DNA of 64,000 nt. Source: Fimbriiglobus ruber. GTDB lineage: Bacteria; Planctomycetota; Planctomycetia; Gemmatales; Gemmataceae. Of this stretch, positions 45,084 through 54,572 are shown piece by piece (positions within the stretch are counted from its first letter, which is position 1; each line of letters opens with the position of its first letter). The stretch covers positions 496,001 through 560,000 of the forward strand of contig NZ_NIDE01000004.1 in NCBI RefSeq assembly GCF_002197845.1, in the 5' to 3' direction. The position numbers and the translations under genes are program-made. The notes below the pieces were generated by a model. That model was not told where the DNA came from, made no database searches, and saw only the letters and a list, made by a program, of their open reading frames with translations.

Positions 45084-47540
45084 ATGACCCACCACCTCTC
45101 AGCCCGTGCCCGGATCGTTCTCGGCTTGGCCTGCGCGGTCGGGCTGCTATCGCCGACCGCGAGCCGCGGGCAGGGGTTCATCGAACATATCACGCCGCCC
45201 GTTGTCGAACGCGGGAAGATGACCCGCGTGGCCTTCGTCGGCCGCGACATGGGACACGCACTCGACATCTGGAATTCACTTCCCGCCGGCGCGGTGCGAG
45301 CCAGGCCCGTCGAAAGCCGCGCGGACCGGGCGGTGTTTGATGTGGAAGTAGCCCTCGACGCGCCAGTCGGCGTCTGTGGCGTCCGGGTGGCGACGGTGGA
45401 CGGGTTGAGTAACGCCCATTTGTTTCTCGTGGACGATTTGCCCGTCCAGAATCTCACGGCCAGCGCCACGCCGACAAAAGTCGCGCTCCCGGCAGCCATC
45501 GCGGGGACGTTCCGCGAAGCCACGGTTGATCGCTATCAGATCGACGTGGCCGCCGGCCAGCGCGTCAGCTTCGAGGTCGTCGGCAGCCGGTTCGGGAAGG
45601 ACGCCGACCCACTCGTCACCATCCGCGATTCGCGCGGGGCGATTCAGTGCGAGCACGACAACGATCCCGGGCTCTCCTTTGATTGCCGTTTTGAACACCA
45701 ATTTCGCGCGGCAGGAACCTACACGGTCGAGGTGAACGACGCGCGATTCCGCGGGTCGGAGCATCACCAATACGTGTTGCGAATGGGCCGCTTCCCGGCC
45801 GCACGAGTGGCTGTGCCCTCGGCGGTACGGCCGGGGCCGAACGAACTCCGCCTGCCCGAAATCGGCGGACCGGCGATTTCTTACACGGCCCCCACGGACC
45901 GTTTGACTGGTCCATTCTTCGCCGCGTTGAAGCGGCCGGGTGACGAGGGTTCGACGTGGGTATCGCTAACGACCACGGACGGAGCCGTGACGGTCGCCCG
46001 CGAACGGGATCTGGTCAAGGAGCGGGCGCAAGCCGCCTCGGCGTCGTCCGCGACGACGTTCGCCGTCGCCCTCTCGCCGCTTCGCGTGAATCCCTTCCTC
46101 GGCCTGGACGCCTTCCTGCTCACCGGCCGCGCCCAGGCGACGCCCGCGGTCGTGCCCGGCGTGTTGTGTGGCGTCCTCGCCCGGCCCGGCGAGCGGCACA
46201 CGTTTGCCCTGGAGTTGGCGAAGGGGCAGTCGATTTACGTTCGCAGCGAGGGTCGCGGGCTCCAGTCGCCGGCTGATGTCGAAGTGACCCTAACCGATCG
46301 CGTCGGCCGCGAGTTGCGGAGAAGCACAGACGACCGCGACGACGCGACGAACCTCGAATTCACGGCAAACACGGCCGGGCTTTACGGCCTGACGGTCCAC
46401 GACCAGGCTCGCGACGGCGGCGCGGCGTTCGCTTACCGGATCACGGTCGGCGATCGCCCATTTCCGCCGCTGCTTGTGGCCGAGGTCGAAGGGCTAACGA
46501 TCCCTCGGCAGTCGTACCAGCCCATTCCGATCACTGTGACGCGCGGGGCCGCCCGGGGCACGATCAAGCTCACTCTCCTCGGCGCACCACCCGGACTGAC
46601 CCTCGCTCCGGACGAGATTGGTGAGAAGGACACTGCCATCGTTTGCAAGCTGTCCGCCGGGTCCGAGGCGTCCATCGGCTTACACACGATCCAGATCGTC
46701 GCGGAAACCAAGTTCGAGCCGACCGGCCCCGTGATCCGCACCCTCGTACACACGCGGCCCCTCATCGACCGGCAACTCGTCAACGTCGACCTGATCCCGC
46801 ACGCCCTCCGTGAAGACCAGCGACGGCTGCCACCCGGCCTCGCGTACCGTTTTGCCGTCCAGGTGACGCCGCCCGCGCCGTTCGCGATGGAACTGCCGGA
46901 GCCGGCCGTCACGCTCGCGCGATACCAGCGGGCGGAGTTCCCGATCGTCGTCACGCGCAATCCCGGCTTCGGCGGCCCCGTTCGGTTCACGGCGAAAGGC
47001 GGCCAGATCGCGCCCAAGACCGAGGGGCGGACGCGCGTGTACGCCGAGTTCCCGGATGCGACCACAGCCAGCCCGCGCGTGACCGGCGTAATCGTTTCCA
47101 AAATCCTTGCGAATATCGGCAAGGTCCGCGTCGAGGTGTCCGGGACGGGTGAGAGTGACGGCCGTCGCACCACACTCACCCGCACCTTCGATCTGAACCT
47201 GACGACGGCTTTCACCGTGACGGCAGAGCCGGCCAAGGTCTCGCTGCTCGCGGGGCAGACCGCGAAAGTTCGTATCGTCGTCGAGCGGGTGAAGACGTTC
47301 GACGGGGCCGTGACCGTGAAATGGCAGCCGGTCCCCGGATTGAGCTTCCCGGAGTCGATCACCGTCCCGAAAGGGCAGACCGGAGCGGAGATCGAAGTCC
47401 GGGCGGCCGCGGATGCCGCGCCGGGGCGTTACAACACCCAGGCGCGGGCCGAAGGGCTTGTTGACGGGTTCGAGGAAGATCAGCGCGGCGGAGCGTTTGA
47501 AATAGAAATCCGCAAGCCGGACGAGCCGAAGAAGAAGTGA
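45084..47540 (+). CDS. Secreted pre-peptidase C-terminal (PPC)-type multidomain protein
   Basis: An 818-residue protein with a signal peptide (RARIVLGLACAVGLLSPTAS). Domains: an Ig-like/IPT start (ERGKMTRVAFVGRDMGHALD), a PPC-type beta-sandwich (VDRYQIDVAAGQRVSFEVVG ... DPLVTIRDSRG ... YTVEVNDARFRGSEHHQYVL), a second PPC-like unit (HTFALELAKGQSIYVRS), and several Ig-like repeats to the C-terminus. It precedes the DUF1549/DUF1553 gene by 21 bases and is divergent from DUF1501. This is the recurrent planctomycete surface set. A carbohydrate- or protein-binding role is inferred. Confidence 0.82.
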   Translation: MTHHLSARARIVLGLACAVGLLSPTASRGQGFIEHITPPVVERGKMTRVAFVGRDMGHALDIWNSLPAGAVRARPVESRADRAVFDVEVALDAPVGVCGVRVATVDGLSNAHLFLVDDLPVQNLTASATPTKVALPAAIAGTFREATVDRYQIDVAAGQRVSFEVVGSRFGKDADPLVTIRDSRGAIQCEHDNDPGLSFDCRFEHQFRAAGTYTVEVNDARFRGSEHHQYVLRMGRFPAARVAVPSAVRPGPNELRLPEIGGPAISYTAPTDRLTGPFFAALKRPGDEGSTWVSLTTTDGAVTVARERDLVKERAQAASASSATTFAVALSPLRVNPFLGLDAFLLTGRAQATPAVVPGVLCGVLARPGERHTFALELAKGQSIYVRSEGRGLQSPADVEVTLTDRVGRELRRSTDDRDDATNLEFTANTAGLYGLTVHDQARDGGAAFAYRITVGDRPFPPLLVAEVEGLTIPRQSYQPIPITVTRGAARGTIKLTLLGAPPGLTLAPDEIGEKDTAIVCKLSAGSEASIGLHTIQIVAETKFEPTGPVIRTLVHTRPLIDRQLVNVDLIPHALREDQRRLPPGLAYRFAVQVTPPAPFAMELPEPAVTLARYQRAEFPIVVTRNPGFGGPVRFTAKGGQIAPKTEGRTRVYAEFPDATTASPRVTGVIVSKILANIGKVRVEVSGTGESDGRRTTLTRTFDLNLTTAFTVTAEPAKVSLLAGQTAKVRIVVERVKTFDGAVTVKWQPVPGLSFPESITVPKGQTGAEIEVRAAADAAPGRYNTQARAEGLVDGFEEDQRGGAFEIEIRKPDEPKKK

Positions 47541-47561
47541 TTGAAGGTCGTGCAGAGGGTC

Positions 47562-49766
47562 ATGGTCATGCGCAAGCTCGTGTCGGAAGCGGTCTCTTCG
47601 GGTGCCCGTCGTCACTTCGTCGCCGCCCTTCTCGTTCTTACTTACGCTCCATCTTCGCGCGCCGCGGACGCGGTCGAATTCCGGACGGACGTGATCGCCG
47701 CGCTGTCCCGGGCGGGCTGTAACCAGGGCGCCTGCCACGGGTCGCCGCAGGGCAAGAACGGCTTCCGCCTCAGTCTTCGCGGGTACGACCCGGACGCGGA
47801 TTACGCCACGATCGTTCGCGAGCAAGGCGGCCGGCGTGTCAACACCCAGACGCCGGCCGATAGTCTACTGTTGCTCAAGGGATCCGGCCGCATCCCCCAC
47901 CAGGGCGGCGTCCTCTTCCGGCCCAAAGACGCGGCGTACCAGGCCGTCGCCCGGTGGGTCGCGGAGGGTTGCCCAGATATCCGGTCGGCCGCGCTCACTC
48001 GCCTCGAAATCCTCCCGGCTCCGGGCGCAGCCGCCGGACCGGTGACGCCAGAGCGGCAACTCGTCGCCCGCGCGCACTTCGCTAGCGGCGCGACCCGCGA
48101 CGTGACCGACCTCGCCGTCTTCACGTCGAGCGATCCCGGGCTCGCGCCGGTCACGCCGGGCGGAGTCGTTCGGTTCGCGCGGACCGGCGAAGTCTCGATC
48201 CTGGCACGCTACCTCGACCAGGTCGTCGGCATCCGTCTGACTTACGTGCAACGCGATCCGGCCTACACGTTCACCGGCCCGGCTCCGGCCAACGTCATCG
48301 ACGAGCACGTCTTCGCGAAACAAAAGGCACTCCAACTCAATCCGGCCCCGGTCGCGAGTGACGAGGTGTTCCTCCGCCGCGTTTACCTGGATGCGATTGG
48401 CGCGCTCCCGACACCCGACGAGGCCCGGGCGTTCCTCGATTCGACCGTGCCGGACAAGAGGGCGAAACTGATCGACCGTCTGCTCGACCGCGACGAATAC
48501 GCTGCGTTTTGGGCTCTCAAGTGGGCGGACGTCCTCCGCGGCAGCCCGACGACGATCAGCGACCGCGGCGTCCACAGCTTCCACCGCTATCTGGTCCGCA
48601 CGATCGCTAACGATCGGCCCGTGACCGAATTCGCGCGGGAACTGCTTACCGGTTTAGGTAACACTCTGCACAAGCCGGCGGCCAATTTTTACCGAGTCGC
48701 CCGCACTCCGGAAGAGGCTGCCGAGGCCGCCGCGCAGTTATTCATGGGCGTCCGCGTCCAGTGCGCGAAGTGTCACAACCACCCGTTCGAGTCGATCTCT
48801 CAAACGGACTATTTCGGCCTCGCCGCGTTCTTCGCGCGGGTCCAGTACAAGGGCGCCCAGTTCGGGCTCGACGACGAAATCGTTTACCTTGCACCGGGGC
48901 GGGAAGTGCAACACCCGCGGACGCGGAAGTCGCAGCCACCGGTCGCGTTCGGCACACCTGCGGGGCCGCTCGGGCCGGACGACGACCGCCGCGAGCGGTT
49001 CGCCGACTGGCTGACCGCACCCGGCAACCGCTTCTTCGCGCCGTCGATCGTCAACCGGACGTGGTATCACCTGCTCGGCCGCGGGATCGTCGACCCGGTG
49101 GACGACTTCCGCGACACCAACCCGCCGAGCAACCCCGCTCTCCTCCGCGCCCTGGCCGACGACTTCGAGAAGAACGGATACCGCCTGAAGCCGTTGATCC
49201 GCACGATCTTGAACTCACAGACCTACCAACTTGCGAGTGCCGAGCCCGCCCAGTCGCGATATGCCGCCGACCCGGACCGGTATTTCACCCGGGCCGGCAT
49301 TCGCATGCTCACCGCCGAGCAAATCCTCGACGCCGTCTCATCCGCGACGGGTGTGCCCGAGACGTTCAAAGGTTACCCGCCCGGCACGCGGGCGATTGAA
49401 TTGGCCGAGGGCGGAATCAACCACCCATTCCTACAAGCGTTCTCGAAGCCGGTGCGCGACGCCTCGTGTGAGTGTGCCCGCGAAGATGACCCGTCCCTGC
49501 CCCAAACGCTGCACTTATTGAACAACGCGGGCCTGATTTCCAAGGTGAAATCGCCCGTCGGTCGGGTTGCCGGGTGGGTGAAAGAGGGCAAAGGAACGGC
49601 GTGGGTCGTCGAGCAAATTTACCTGGCTACCCTCAGCCGTCGCCCGACGGCACGTGAGACCGAGTTAGTCGAGAAGCACATCGCCTCGGCCTCCGACTAC
49701 ACGGCCGCGCTGGCTGATCTCCAGTACGCCTTGTTAAATCTCAACGAATTTCTGCTCCGCCATTAG
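47562..49766 (+). CDS. DUF1549 and DUF1553 domain protein
   Basis: A 734-residue protein. After a signal-like start (SSGARRHFVAALLVLTY) comes a cytochrome-like N-terminal segment, AGCNQGACHGSPQGKNGF (C-x3-CH). DUF1549 follows (DEVFLRRVYLDAIGALPTPD; CAKCHNHPFE with a C-x2-CH motif), then DUF1553 (WLTAPGNRFFAPSIVNRTWY; LLGRGIVDPVDDFRDTNPPS; LLNNAGLISKV). Both CxxCH-like motifs could bind haem, but this is unproven. The usual partner DUF1501 is divergent upstream. The ATG at 47562 or 47568 is the start; a TTG at 47541 is possible. Confidence 0.88.
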   Translation: MVMRKLVSEAVSSGARRHFVAALLVLTYAPSSRAADAVEFRTDVIAALSRAGCNQGACHGSPQGKNGFRLSLRGYDPDADYATIVREQGGRRVNTQTPADSLLLLKGSGRIPHQGGVLFRPKDAAYQAVARWVAEGCPDIRSAALTRLEILPAPGAAAGPVTPERQLVARAHFASGATRDVTDLAVFTSSDPGLAPVTPGGVVRFARTGEVSILARYLDQVVGIRLTYVQRDPAYTFTGPAPANVIDEHVFAKQKALQLNPAPVASDEVFLRRVYLDAIGALPTPDEARAFLDSTVPDKRAKLIDRLLDRDEYAAFWALKWADVLRGSPTTISDRGVHSFHRYLVRTIANDRPVTEFARELLTGLGNTLHKPAANFYRVARTPEEAAEAAAQLFMGVRVQCAKCHNHPFESISQTDYFGLAAFFARVQYKGAQFGLDDEIVYLAPGREVQHPRTRKSQPPVAFGTPAGPLGPDDDRRERFADWLTAPGNRFFAPSIVNRTWYHLLGRGIVDPVDDFRDTNPPSNPALLRALADDFEKNGYRLKPLIRTILNSQTYQLASAEPAQSRYAADPDRYFTRAGIRMLTAEQILDAVSSATGVPETFKGYPPGTRAIELAEGGINHPFLQAFSKPVRDASCECAREDDPSLPQTLHLLNNAGLISKVKSPVGRVAGWVKEGKGTAWVVEQIYLATLSRRPTARETELVEKHIASASDYTAALADLQYALLNLNEFLLRH

Positions 49767-49814
49767 AGAGGGTCGGCACCCGCAGTCGCCAGATTGTGCA
49801 GGTGGGTCAAGTGT

Positions 49815-50210
49815 TCACGGGAGGTTCAGTTGCCAGGAGACACCGAAGCGATCGTTGAGCCAGCCGAACTGAGAACTGAAGCCGTAGTTGTTGAGCGGCA
49901 TCAAGACCGCTCCGCCGGCCGAAAGCTGTCGAAATGCGTGGCGTAGTTCAGCCTCGTCTGTGCAATCGACGAACAGCGAGATCGCCGGGGTAAACGTGAA
50001 TGCGTGTTTGACCGGGCTATCGAAGCACCTCAGTGTGTGCCCCGCCAGCGTGAAGTCCGCCCGCTTGACGGTGCCTTCTGCGCCTTGTTCACCCGGGCCG
50101 AAGCGCTCGATCTGTCCGATCACGCTCCCGTTGAACAAGGAAACATAAAGGTTCATGGCTGCCTCCGCTGTCCCTTCGAACATCAGGAACGTGGTGACGG
50201 AGTGCGGCAT
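49815..50210 (-). CDS. VOC family protein (PhnB/3-demethylubiquinone methyltransferase-like)
   Basis: A 131-residue vicinal oxygen chelate protein. VTTFLMFEGTAEAAMNLYVS, LFNGSVIGQIERFG, LAGHTLRCFDS, TPAISLFVDCTDEAEL and YGFSSQFGWLNDRFGVSWQL cover the complete PhnB-like fold. Catalytic metal ligands are not evident, as is usual in this branch. Function unknown. Confidence 0.85.
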   Translation of the reverse strand: MPHSVTTFLMFEGTAEAAMNLYVSLFNGSVIGQIERFGPGEQGAEGTVKRADFTLAGHTLRCFDSPVKHAFTFTPAISLFVDCTDEAELRHAFRQLSAGGAVLMPLNNYGFSSQFGWLNDRFGVSWQLNLP

Positions 50211-50264
50211 GTTGAATTCCTCGAAAGTGGGAAAGTCCTGCCGGGTTGCGGAACGGCTGGTCTG

Positions 50265-51059
50265 TCACTTCTTCTCGGAAAGCAGGTAATCCTTCAATAT
50301 GCAGTCCTTCAACTCGCGAACCCCCTCGGCCACACATTTGGCGTTCAGTTCCGCCCCGGCCGGGTTGGTGTGGGTGTTGTCCGTGCCCGGGGTGAAATAC
50401 TTCGCTTTGACGTCCGCGGGTGTCATCTCGGCGTATCTGCTCATCACGAGCCGGTTCAGGTGAAGGAACGGCACCTTCTCGGCTTTCGCCACCTCTTCAG
50501 ACCACACGACGTAGTTGCTCCGCTCCACAGCCCCCTTCTGTACTTGCTCGCGCGGGCAGTGGGGGATCGGCGATACCAGGATCGGGGTCATGCCCTTCGC
50601 CCGCGCGTCGGCCACGTATTTCCGCAGATACCAGCCGTATGTGTGGACGACTTCTTTTTTCTTGGTGATCGGGTTGTCGATCTCTTTGGTTTCCTCACCG
50701 GTGCCGCGGATGCTGCCGCGGGCGCGGGCCGCGTCGTCGAGCGGGCCACCGTCGTTGTGGCCCATCTGGATCAGGACGAAGTCGCCCGGCTTGCCGGCCG
50801 CGAGGATTTTGTCCCACCGCCCCTCGGTGATGAACGTCCGACTGCTCCGCCCGCCGATGGCGTGGTTCTCGATCTTGATCCGGGTTTTGTCGAAGAGAGC
50901 GATGACCGGATCGCCCCAGCCCCGCTGGCCCTTCGTGCCGTTCTTGACCGTCGAGTCGCCGACGATGAGCAGCGTGGGCACCTTCGCAGCCGGGTCGTCC
51001 GCGGCCGGGCCGGAGGTGGTGAGAAGCATCAGCGCCGCGATGGTGATGAACGCTCGCAT
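50265..51059 (-). CDS. Secreted rhamnogalacturonan acetylesterase-like SGNH hydrolase
   Basis: A 264-residue protein with a signal peptide (MRAFITIAALMLLTTSGPAA). The SGNH blocks are LLIVGDSTVKNG (nucleophile Ser), AIGGRSSRTFI (Gly), IQMGHNDGGPL (Asn) and TPGTDNTHTNPAGAELNA (catalytic Asp and His). It also shows YGWYLRKYVADARAKGMTPI, typical of rhamnogalacturonan acetylesterases (CE12), which deacetylate pectin. The extracellular substrate is inferred from the family. Confidence 0.88.
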   Translation of the reverse strand: MRAFITIAALMLLTTSGPAADDPAAKVPTLLIVGDSTVKNGTKGQRGWGDPVIALFDKTRIKIENHAIGGRSSRTFITEGRWDKILAAGKPGDFVLIQMGHNDGGPLDDAARARGSIRGTGEETKEIDNPITKKKEVVHTYGWYLRKYVADARAKGMTPILVSPIPHCPREQVQKGAVERSNYVVWSEEVAKAEKVPFLHLNRLVMSRYAEMTPADVKAKYFTPGTDNTHTNPAGAELNAKCVAEGVRELKDCILKDYLLSEKK

Positions 51060-51286
51060 GGTCGAACTCCGGACCTGAAAGGTACGACCCCACGGGCGGG
51101 CGAGGCAGCGAGAAGCGATGCCGGACCGCTTTTGATTTCACGACCGAACCGAGGCCAGAAGAATTGTCCGGCTGCCGCATTCTCCGGGACATATGCCCGA
51201 AGTGTCGTCAGGTACCTCGGCGGCGCGGCCGGTCGTCCCAATCGTCGTCGTAGTCATCGTCGTCATCCCACTGCCGGCCAGCAACT

Positions 51287-51841
51287 CTACGCCGCCGGTT
51301 CATTTCGTTTTTTTTCCCGCCAAAGACTGTATTGGCTGCGTCCCAACAACCCGAGCAGGCCGGCGGCGAACATCATGACCGCTAACAGCAGCGCCATCAC
51401 ACCGAGTAAAGCGAAAAGGATTCCGGCGATTGGCGCCATCGCCGGGGCTCCGGCCCGCCCGGGGCCGGGGGGCTGGTTATTGATTTGATTGACGGCCATG
51501 GCGGCGAACAGCGCACCGATACCGAGTACGGCGTAGATCACGGAGAACACGAACGACCCGATACTACTCCACAACGTATCTTTGGCAGTCCCACGGACGG
51601 TTTGGATACCAAGCCACAAAAACAAACCCGATAAAAGACCACTACAACAAACGCTCCCGCCCCCCCTCGTGTTGGGTCCTCCGTCGGCGGCGGCGACCCC
51701 GGACAACACCACGTCGACGACAACCCCGAGCAATCCGAGGCTACCGAACACGATCCAAATAATGCCGGCCACGCGCACGCCGATCGGGAACTTAGGCGGG
51801 GTCCGTGTCGTCTCTCGCTCAAAAAGAAAATCGTCGTTCAT
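51287..51841 (-). CDS. Four-helix membrane protein, paralogue A, frameshifted tail
   Basis: A 184-codon frame with four membrane segments (VRVAGIIWIVFGSLGLLGVV; CCSGLLSGLFLWLGIQT; FVFSVIYAVLGIGALFAAM; AGILFALLGVMALLLAVMMF) and GLLGRSQYSLWREKK. The next gene upstream (51993-52607) encodes a clear paralogue ending in an Asp/Arg-rich tail. Here the frame ends early at a run of eight A residues (plus-strand T run 51308-51315). The same acidic/basic tail (Asp-rich, then RPRRRG) is readable in another frame down to 51208. A one-base change in the run would restore it. Function unknown. Confidence 0.7.
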   Translation of the reverse strand: MNDDFLFERETTRTPPKFPIGVRVAGIIWIVFGSLGLLGVVVDVVLSGVAAADGGPNTRGGGSVCCSGLLSGLFLWLGIQTVRGTAKDTLWSSIGSFVFSVIYAVLGIGALFAAMAVNQINNQPPGPGRAGAPAMAPIAGILFALLGVMALLLAVMMFAAGLLGLLGRSQYSLWREKKRNEPAA

Positions 51842-51992
51842 AGCGTTGTGTTCTGTGACGTAACAGGGTTATCCGTAACACGAGGGTTGCCGGAAACGAC
51901 ACCTTCCGCCCGCGCCCCCCTGGTTTGCTTCCGGCTACCACGACGACGGCCTCATAGTCAGGGGTCTGCTCTGCTGCGGGCGGACACCGCCG

Positions 51993-52607
51993 CTACCGCC
52001 GCGGCCGGTCGTCGTCCTCGTCGTCCTCGTCCCGGCGACGGCGGTCGCGACCCGCCGGCCGCCGGGAACTCAACCCCATGTCCTGCCGCCACTGTTTGTA
52101 CCGGCTCCGTCCCATCAACCCGAGTACACCCGCGACGAGCAACATCAGCCCGAACAAACCCATAATTCCGCCGAACAGCATGATAACCTGTCCGGCCATC
52201 CCGGCCCCGGCGGGTGCCGGGGCACCAGGGGCGGGAGGTTGGTTCCCGAGTTGTCCGAGGGCTACACCGCCAACGACGACAACGACTCCCAGTCCAAGGT
52301 AAAACGCGGCGAAAAGTAGCGAACCGATGCTGTTACCCAAAGTGTCCTTGGCAGTCCCGCGAATGGTCTGAATCCCGACCATGAGAAAGACGACCCCGAA
52401 TATCGCGCCGCACACCGCGCCGCTGGGGCCGCCGGGATTCGCGTTGCCGGCGCCCGCGGCGGCCCCGGCCATCGCGAGATTCGCGACGGCCGAGATCAAG
52501 CCTAACGAGCCGAAGAGGATCCAAATGATTCCGGCCGCGCGCACGCCGGCCGGAAACGACGGTGGCGCGTCCCGTTCCATTTCGTCGTCAAGATAGTCAT
52601 CACTCAT
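51993..52607 (-). CDS. Four-helix membrane protein, paralogue B
   Basis: A 204-residue protein. After an acidic start (SDDYLDDEMERDAPPSFPAG) come four membrane segments (VRAAGIIWILFGSLGLISAV; GAIFGVVFLMVGIQTIRG; LLFAAFYLGLGVVVVVGGVA; AGQVIMLFGGIMGLFGLMLL). The last is followed by GRSRYKQW and a highly charged DRRRRDEDDEDDDRP tail. It is closely related to the downstream gene (GIQTxRGTAKDTL and RAAGIIWILFGSLGL shared), so it is a tandem duplication. The ATG at 52607 fits the paralogue start. The family is unknown. Confidence 0.75.
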   Translation of the reverse strand: MSDDYLDDEMERDAPPSFPAGVRAAGIIWILFGSLGLISAVANLAMAGAAAGAGNANPGGPSGAVCGAIFGVVFLMVGIQTIRGTAKDTLGNSIGSLLFAAFYLGLGVVVVVGGVALGQLGNQPPAPGAPAPAGAGMAGQVIMLFGGIMGLFGLMLLVAGVLGLMGRSRYKQWRQDMGLSSRRPAGRDRRRRDEDDEDDDRPRR

Positions 52608-52745
52608 ACGATTGCACCAATTTTCGGTTTTTAAGGAGTCCGGTGAATGGCCTACTTTGGTCATTCCAAAATCGATTCTCCCGGCTCATTCAGGCCTTTG
52701 AAATTGTAGTGCGGCACGACCGGATAGTTAGGCAGCCAAAGGGAA

Positions 52746-53039
52746 ATGATCTGCCGCGTGGTCGCCGCGTTTTGGTCTGACATGCCGCGAACCGCTCGTT
52801 CGGGACTCCTCACGGACGAGGACGCGATGATGACACCGGATCTGACGCCCGCGGTGAAGGAACTGATTCTCTCGGCCGCCCGTAAAATGACGAGCGTTCG
52901 TCGGGTACACCCGCCTCACCGCGGTCGCGGTGACGCGGCACCTGATGGCTCACGCGCGGAGACCGATTCGCACGTCCCCACGGTCCGCACAGTGTCCGAC
53001 ATCTTGAACCGTCAGCGGTATCGCCTGCGCCATGTCCGC
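52746..53039 (+). pseudogene. Remnant of an ISAzo13-type transposase
   Basis: Two fragments in one frame resemble the N-terminal part of Rhodopirellula-type transposases: LTDEDAMMTPDLTPAVKELI followed by LSAARKM, and after a deletion VPTVRTVSDILNRQRYRLRH. No catalytic region is left. The frame continues into antisense of dnaA, which is not meaningful. Recognition is from motif memory; a profile search would decide. Confidence 0.45.
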
Positions 53040-54572
53040 TTATCGCTGCAATTCGCGCTCAATCCGATCGATCAGGTCTTTCGTGCCCCACTCGCGGTCG
53101 CCGAGGGCCAGGGCTTCGTCCGTCCGGACCCAGCCGCGGACCTTCTTCTCGGCAGCAACAGCGGTGCTGTGGGTTTTTGCCCCAAAGTGCGTGGAGATTT
53201 CGCCGTAGGTCGCGGACGTGTGCTTGCGGGCGAGGTAGATCGCCAGCATGCGGGGGTGGCTCACCGCCCACGATCGGGCCTTGGACTGAAGCGTACCGAC
53301 CGATAGCCGCAATACGGCACATACGGCCACGTCCACCTCGCCCACGGTCACCGCGCGGACGGCGTGGCGCAGCAAGTCGCCTAACGCTTCGCGGGCCAGT
53401 GGCGTATCGACCACCCGGCCGGTCACGCGGGCGAAATGGCGGACACCGTTCACGGCCCCCTCCAATTCGCGGACGTTCCCCTTCAGGTGCTGCGCGAGAA
53501 ACTTGAGTACCTCGTCGGGTATTGCCGGGCCATTCCCGGTGGCCTTCTTCCGCAGGATTTCGAGGCGGGTCGTGGCGTCAGGAGGCAGGAGCCCCCAGAC
53601 CGCGCCGCCGAGGAGACGATCCGCGAGTTCCGGCATCAGCTCCTCTGCCAGCCGCGGGTGACAGTCCATCGTCACCACGACTTGGCGGCCGTCCGCGACA
53701 AGAGCGTCGAACGTGTGCAAGAACTCTTCCTGCGTGGCCCGCTTGGTGGCCAGGAAGTGCAGGTCGTCGAGCAGCAACGCGGAACAGTCGCGGAACTGCC
53801 GGCGGAATGCGGATTGTTTCCCGAACCGGGCGGCCTGCACGAACCTCGTCGTGAACTCCTCGGCCGTCACCAGACAGGGCTTCGAGTCCGGCCAGGTCCG
53901 ACGGAAGCCCGCGTAAGTGCCTTCGAGCAGGTGTGTTTTGCCGGTCCCCACTGGGCCGTGGATGACGAGCGGGTTTGCTCCCTGCCCCGGTTCCTCGACC
54001 ACACTCAACGCCGAGGCGTGGGCGACCCGGTTACTCGGGCCGACGACGAAATCGGCGAGCAGCTTGTACCGCCGGGCGGCCGTCCTTGCGGTCGGTCGGG
54101 GGATTTCCTCAGCCGGTGCGGCGGGGGTGGTCTTCGCCCCCTTCTTGCCACGCGGCGGGGAAGGCGGGAGCGGGGGCGAATCGCCGAACAGGGTTTTGGC
54201 CGGCTTCCTGGCTGGCTCGGCCGGCGACTTGCCGGCCGGCTTCGGGGCGGCCGCCGGTTGCTCGGCGGGCGTCGGCTTCGCCTCGTCGGCTTGCTGGAAC
54301 AGGTCCGCGTCGACGACGAAACTGACGCGGGTTTCCGCCCCGCAGACCTCGCACGCCGCCGCCCGGACGACCTCGCCAAACGTCTGTTCGAGCCAGTCCT
54401 GAAAGTTTGTACTCGCGACACAAACGACGAGATCCCGGCCCGCGAAAACGAAAGCCGTGTGCCGCTGGAACCAGAGTCCGTACCGTGCCGCCCCGATGCG
54501 GGCGACGACGGCGGATTCCAGCTTGCGGGCGAGCGAGTCCGTACCGGTCGGTGAGGGAACACGAGCCGACAC
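53040..54572 (-). CDS. dnaA: Chromosomal replication initiator protein DnaA
   Basis: A 510-residue DnaA-like protein. Domain I is VVARIGAARYGLWFQRHTAF, domain II a Pro/Ala-rich linker (~95-165). Domain III is AAA+ with Walker A GPVGTGKT (206-213), Walker B ALLLDDLHFL (~265-274), sensor and arginine-finger regions (ELADRLLGGAVWGLLPPDAT; LAQHLKGNVRELEGAVNGVR). Domain IV is MLAIYLARKHTSATYGEIST followed by HFGAKTHSTAVAAEKKV. The domain IV signature deviates from the usual DHTTVxxA form (here THSTAVAA). Either it is the main initiator of this lineage or a divergent paralogue. Confidence 0.88.
   Translation of the reverse strand: MSARVPSPTGTDSLARKLESAVVARIGAARYGLWFQRHTAFVFAGRDLVVCVASTNFQDWLEQTFGEVVRAAACEVCGAETRVSFVVDADLFQQADEAKPTPAEQPAAAPKPAGKSPAEPARKPAKTLFGDSPPLPPSPPRGKKGAKTTPAAPAEEIPRPTARTAARRYKLLADFVVGPSNRVAHASALSVVEEPGQGANPLVIHGPVGTGKTHLLEGTYAGFRRTWPDSKPCLVTAEEFTTRFVQAARFGKQSAFRRQFRDCSALLLDDLHFLATKRATQEEFLHTFDALVADGRQVVVTMDCHPRLAEELMPELADRLLGGAVWGLLPPDATTRLEILRKKATGNGPAIPDEVLKFLAQHLKGNVRELEGAVNGVRHFARVTGRVVDTPLAREALGDLLRHAVRAVTVGEVDVAVCAVLRLSVGTLQSKARSWAVSHPRMLAIYLARKHTSATYGEISTHFGAKTHSTAVAAEKKVRGWVRTDEALALGDREWGTKDLIDRIERELQR

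Noticed and set aside
47741-48780. Haem-binding c-type cytochrome from the two CxxCH-like motifs
   Set aside because: The first motif is C-x3-CH rather than C-x2-CH, and the motifs are regular parts of planctomycete DUF1549 proteins; haem binding is not established by sequence.
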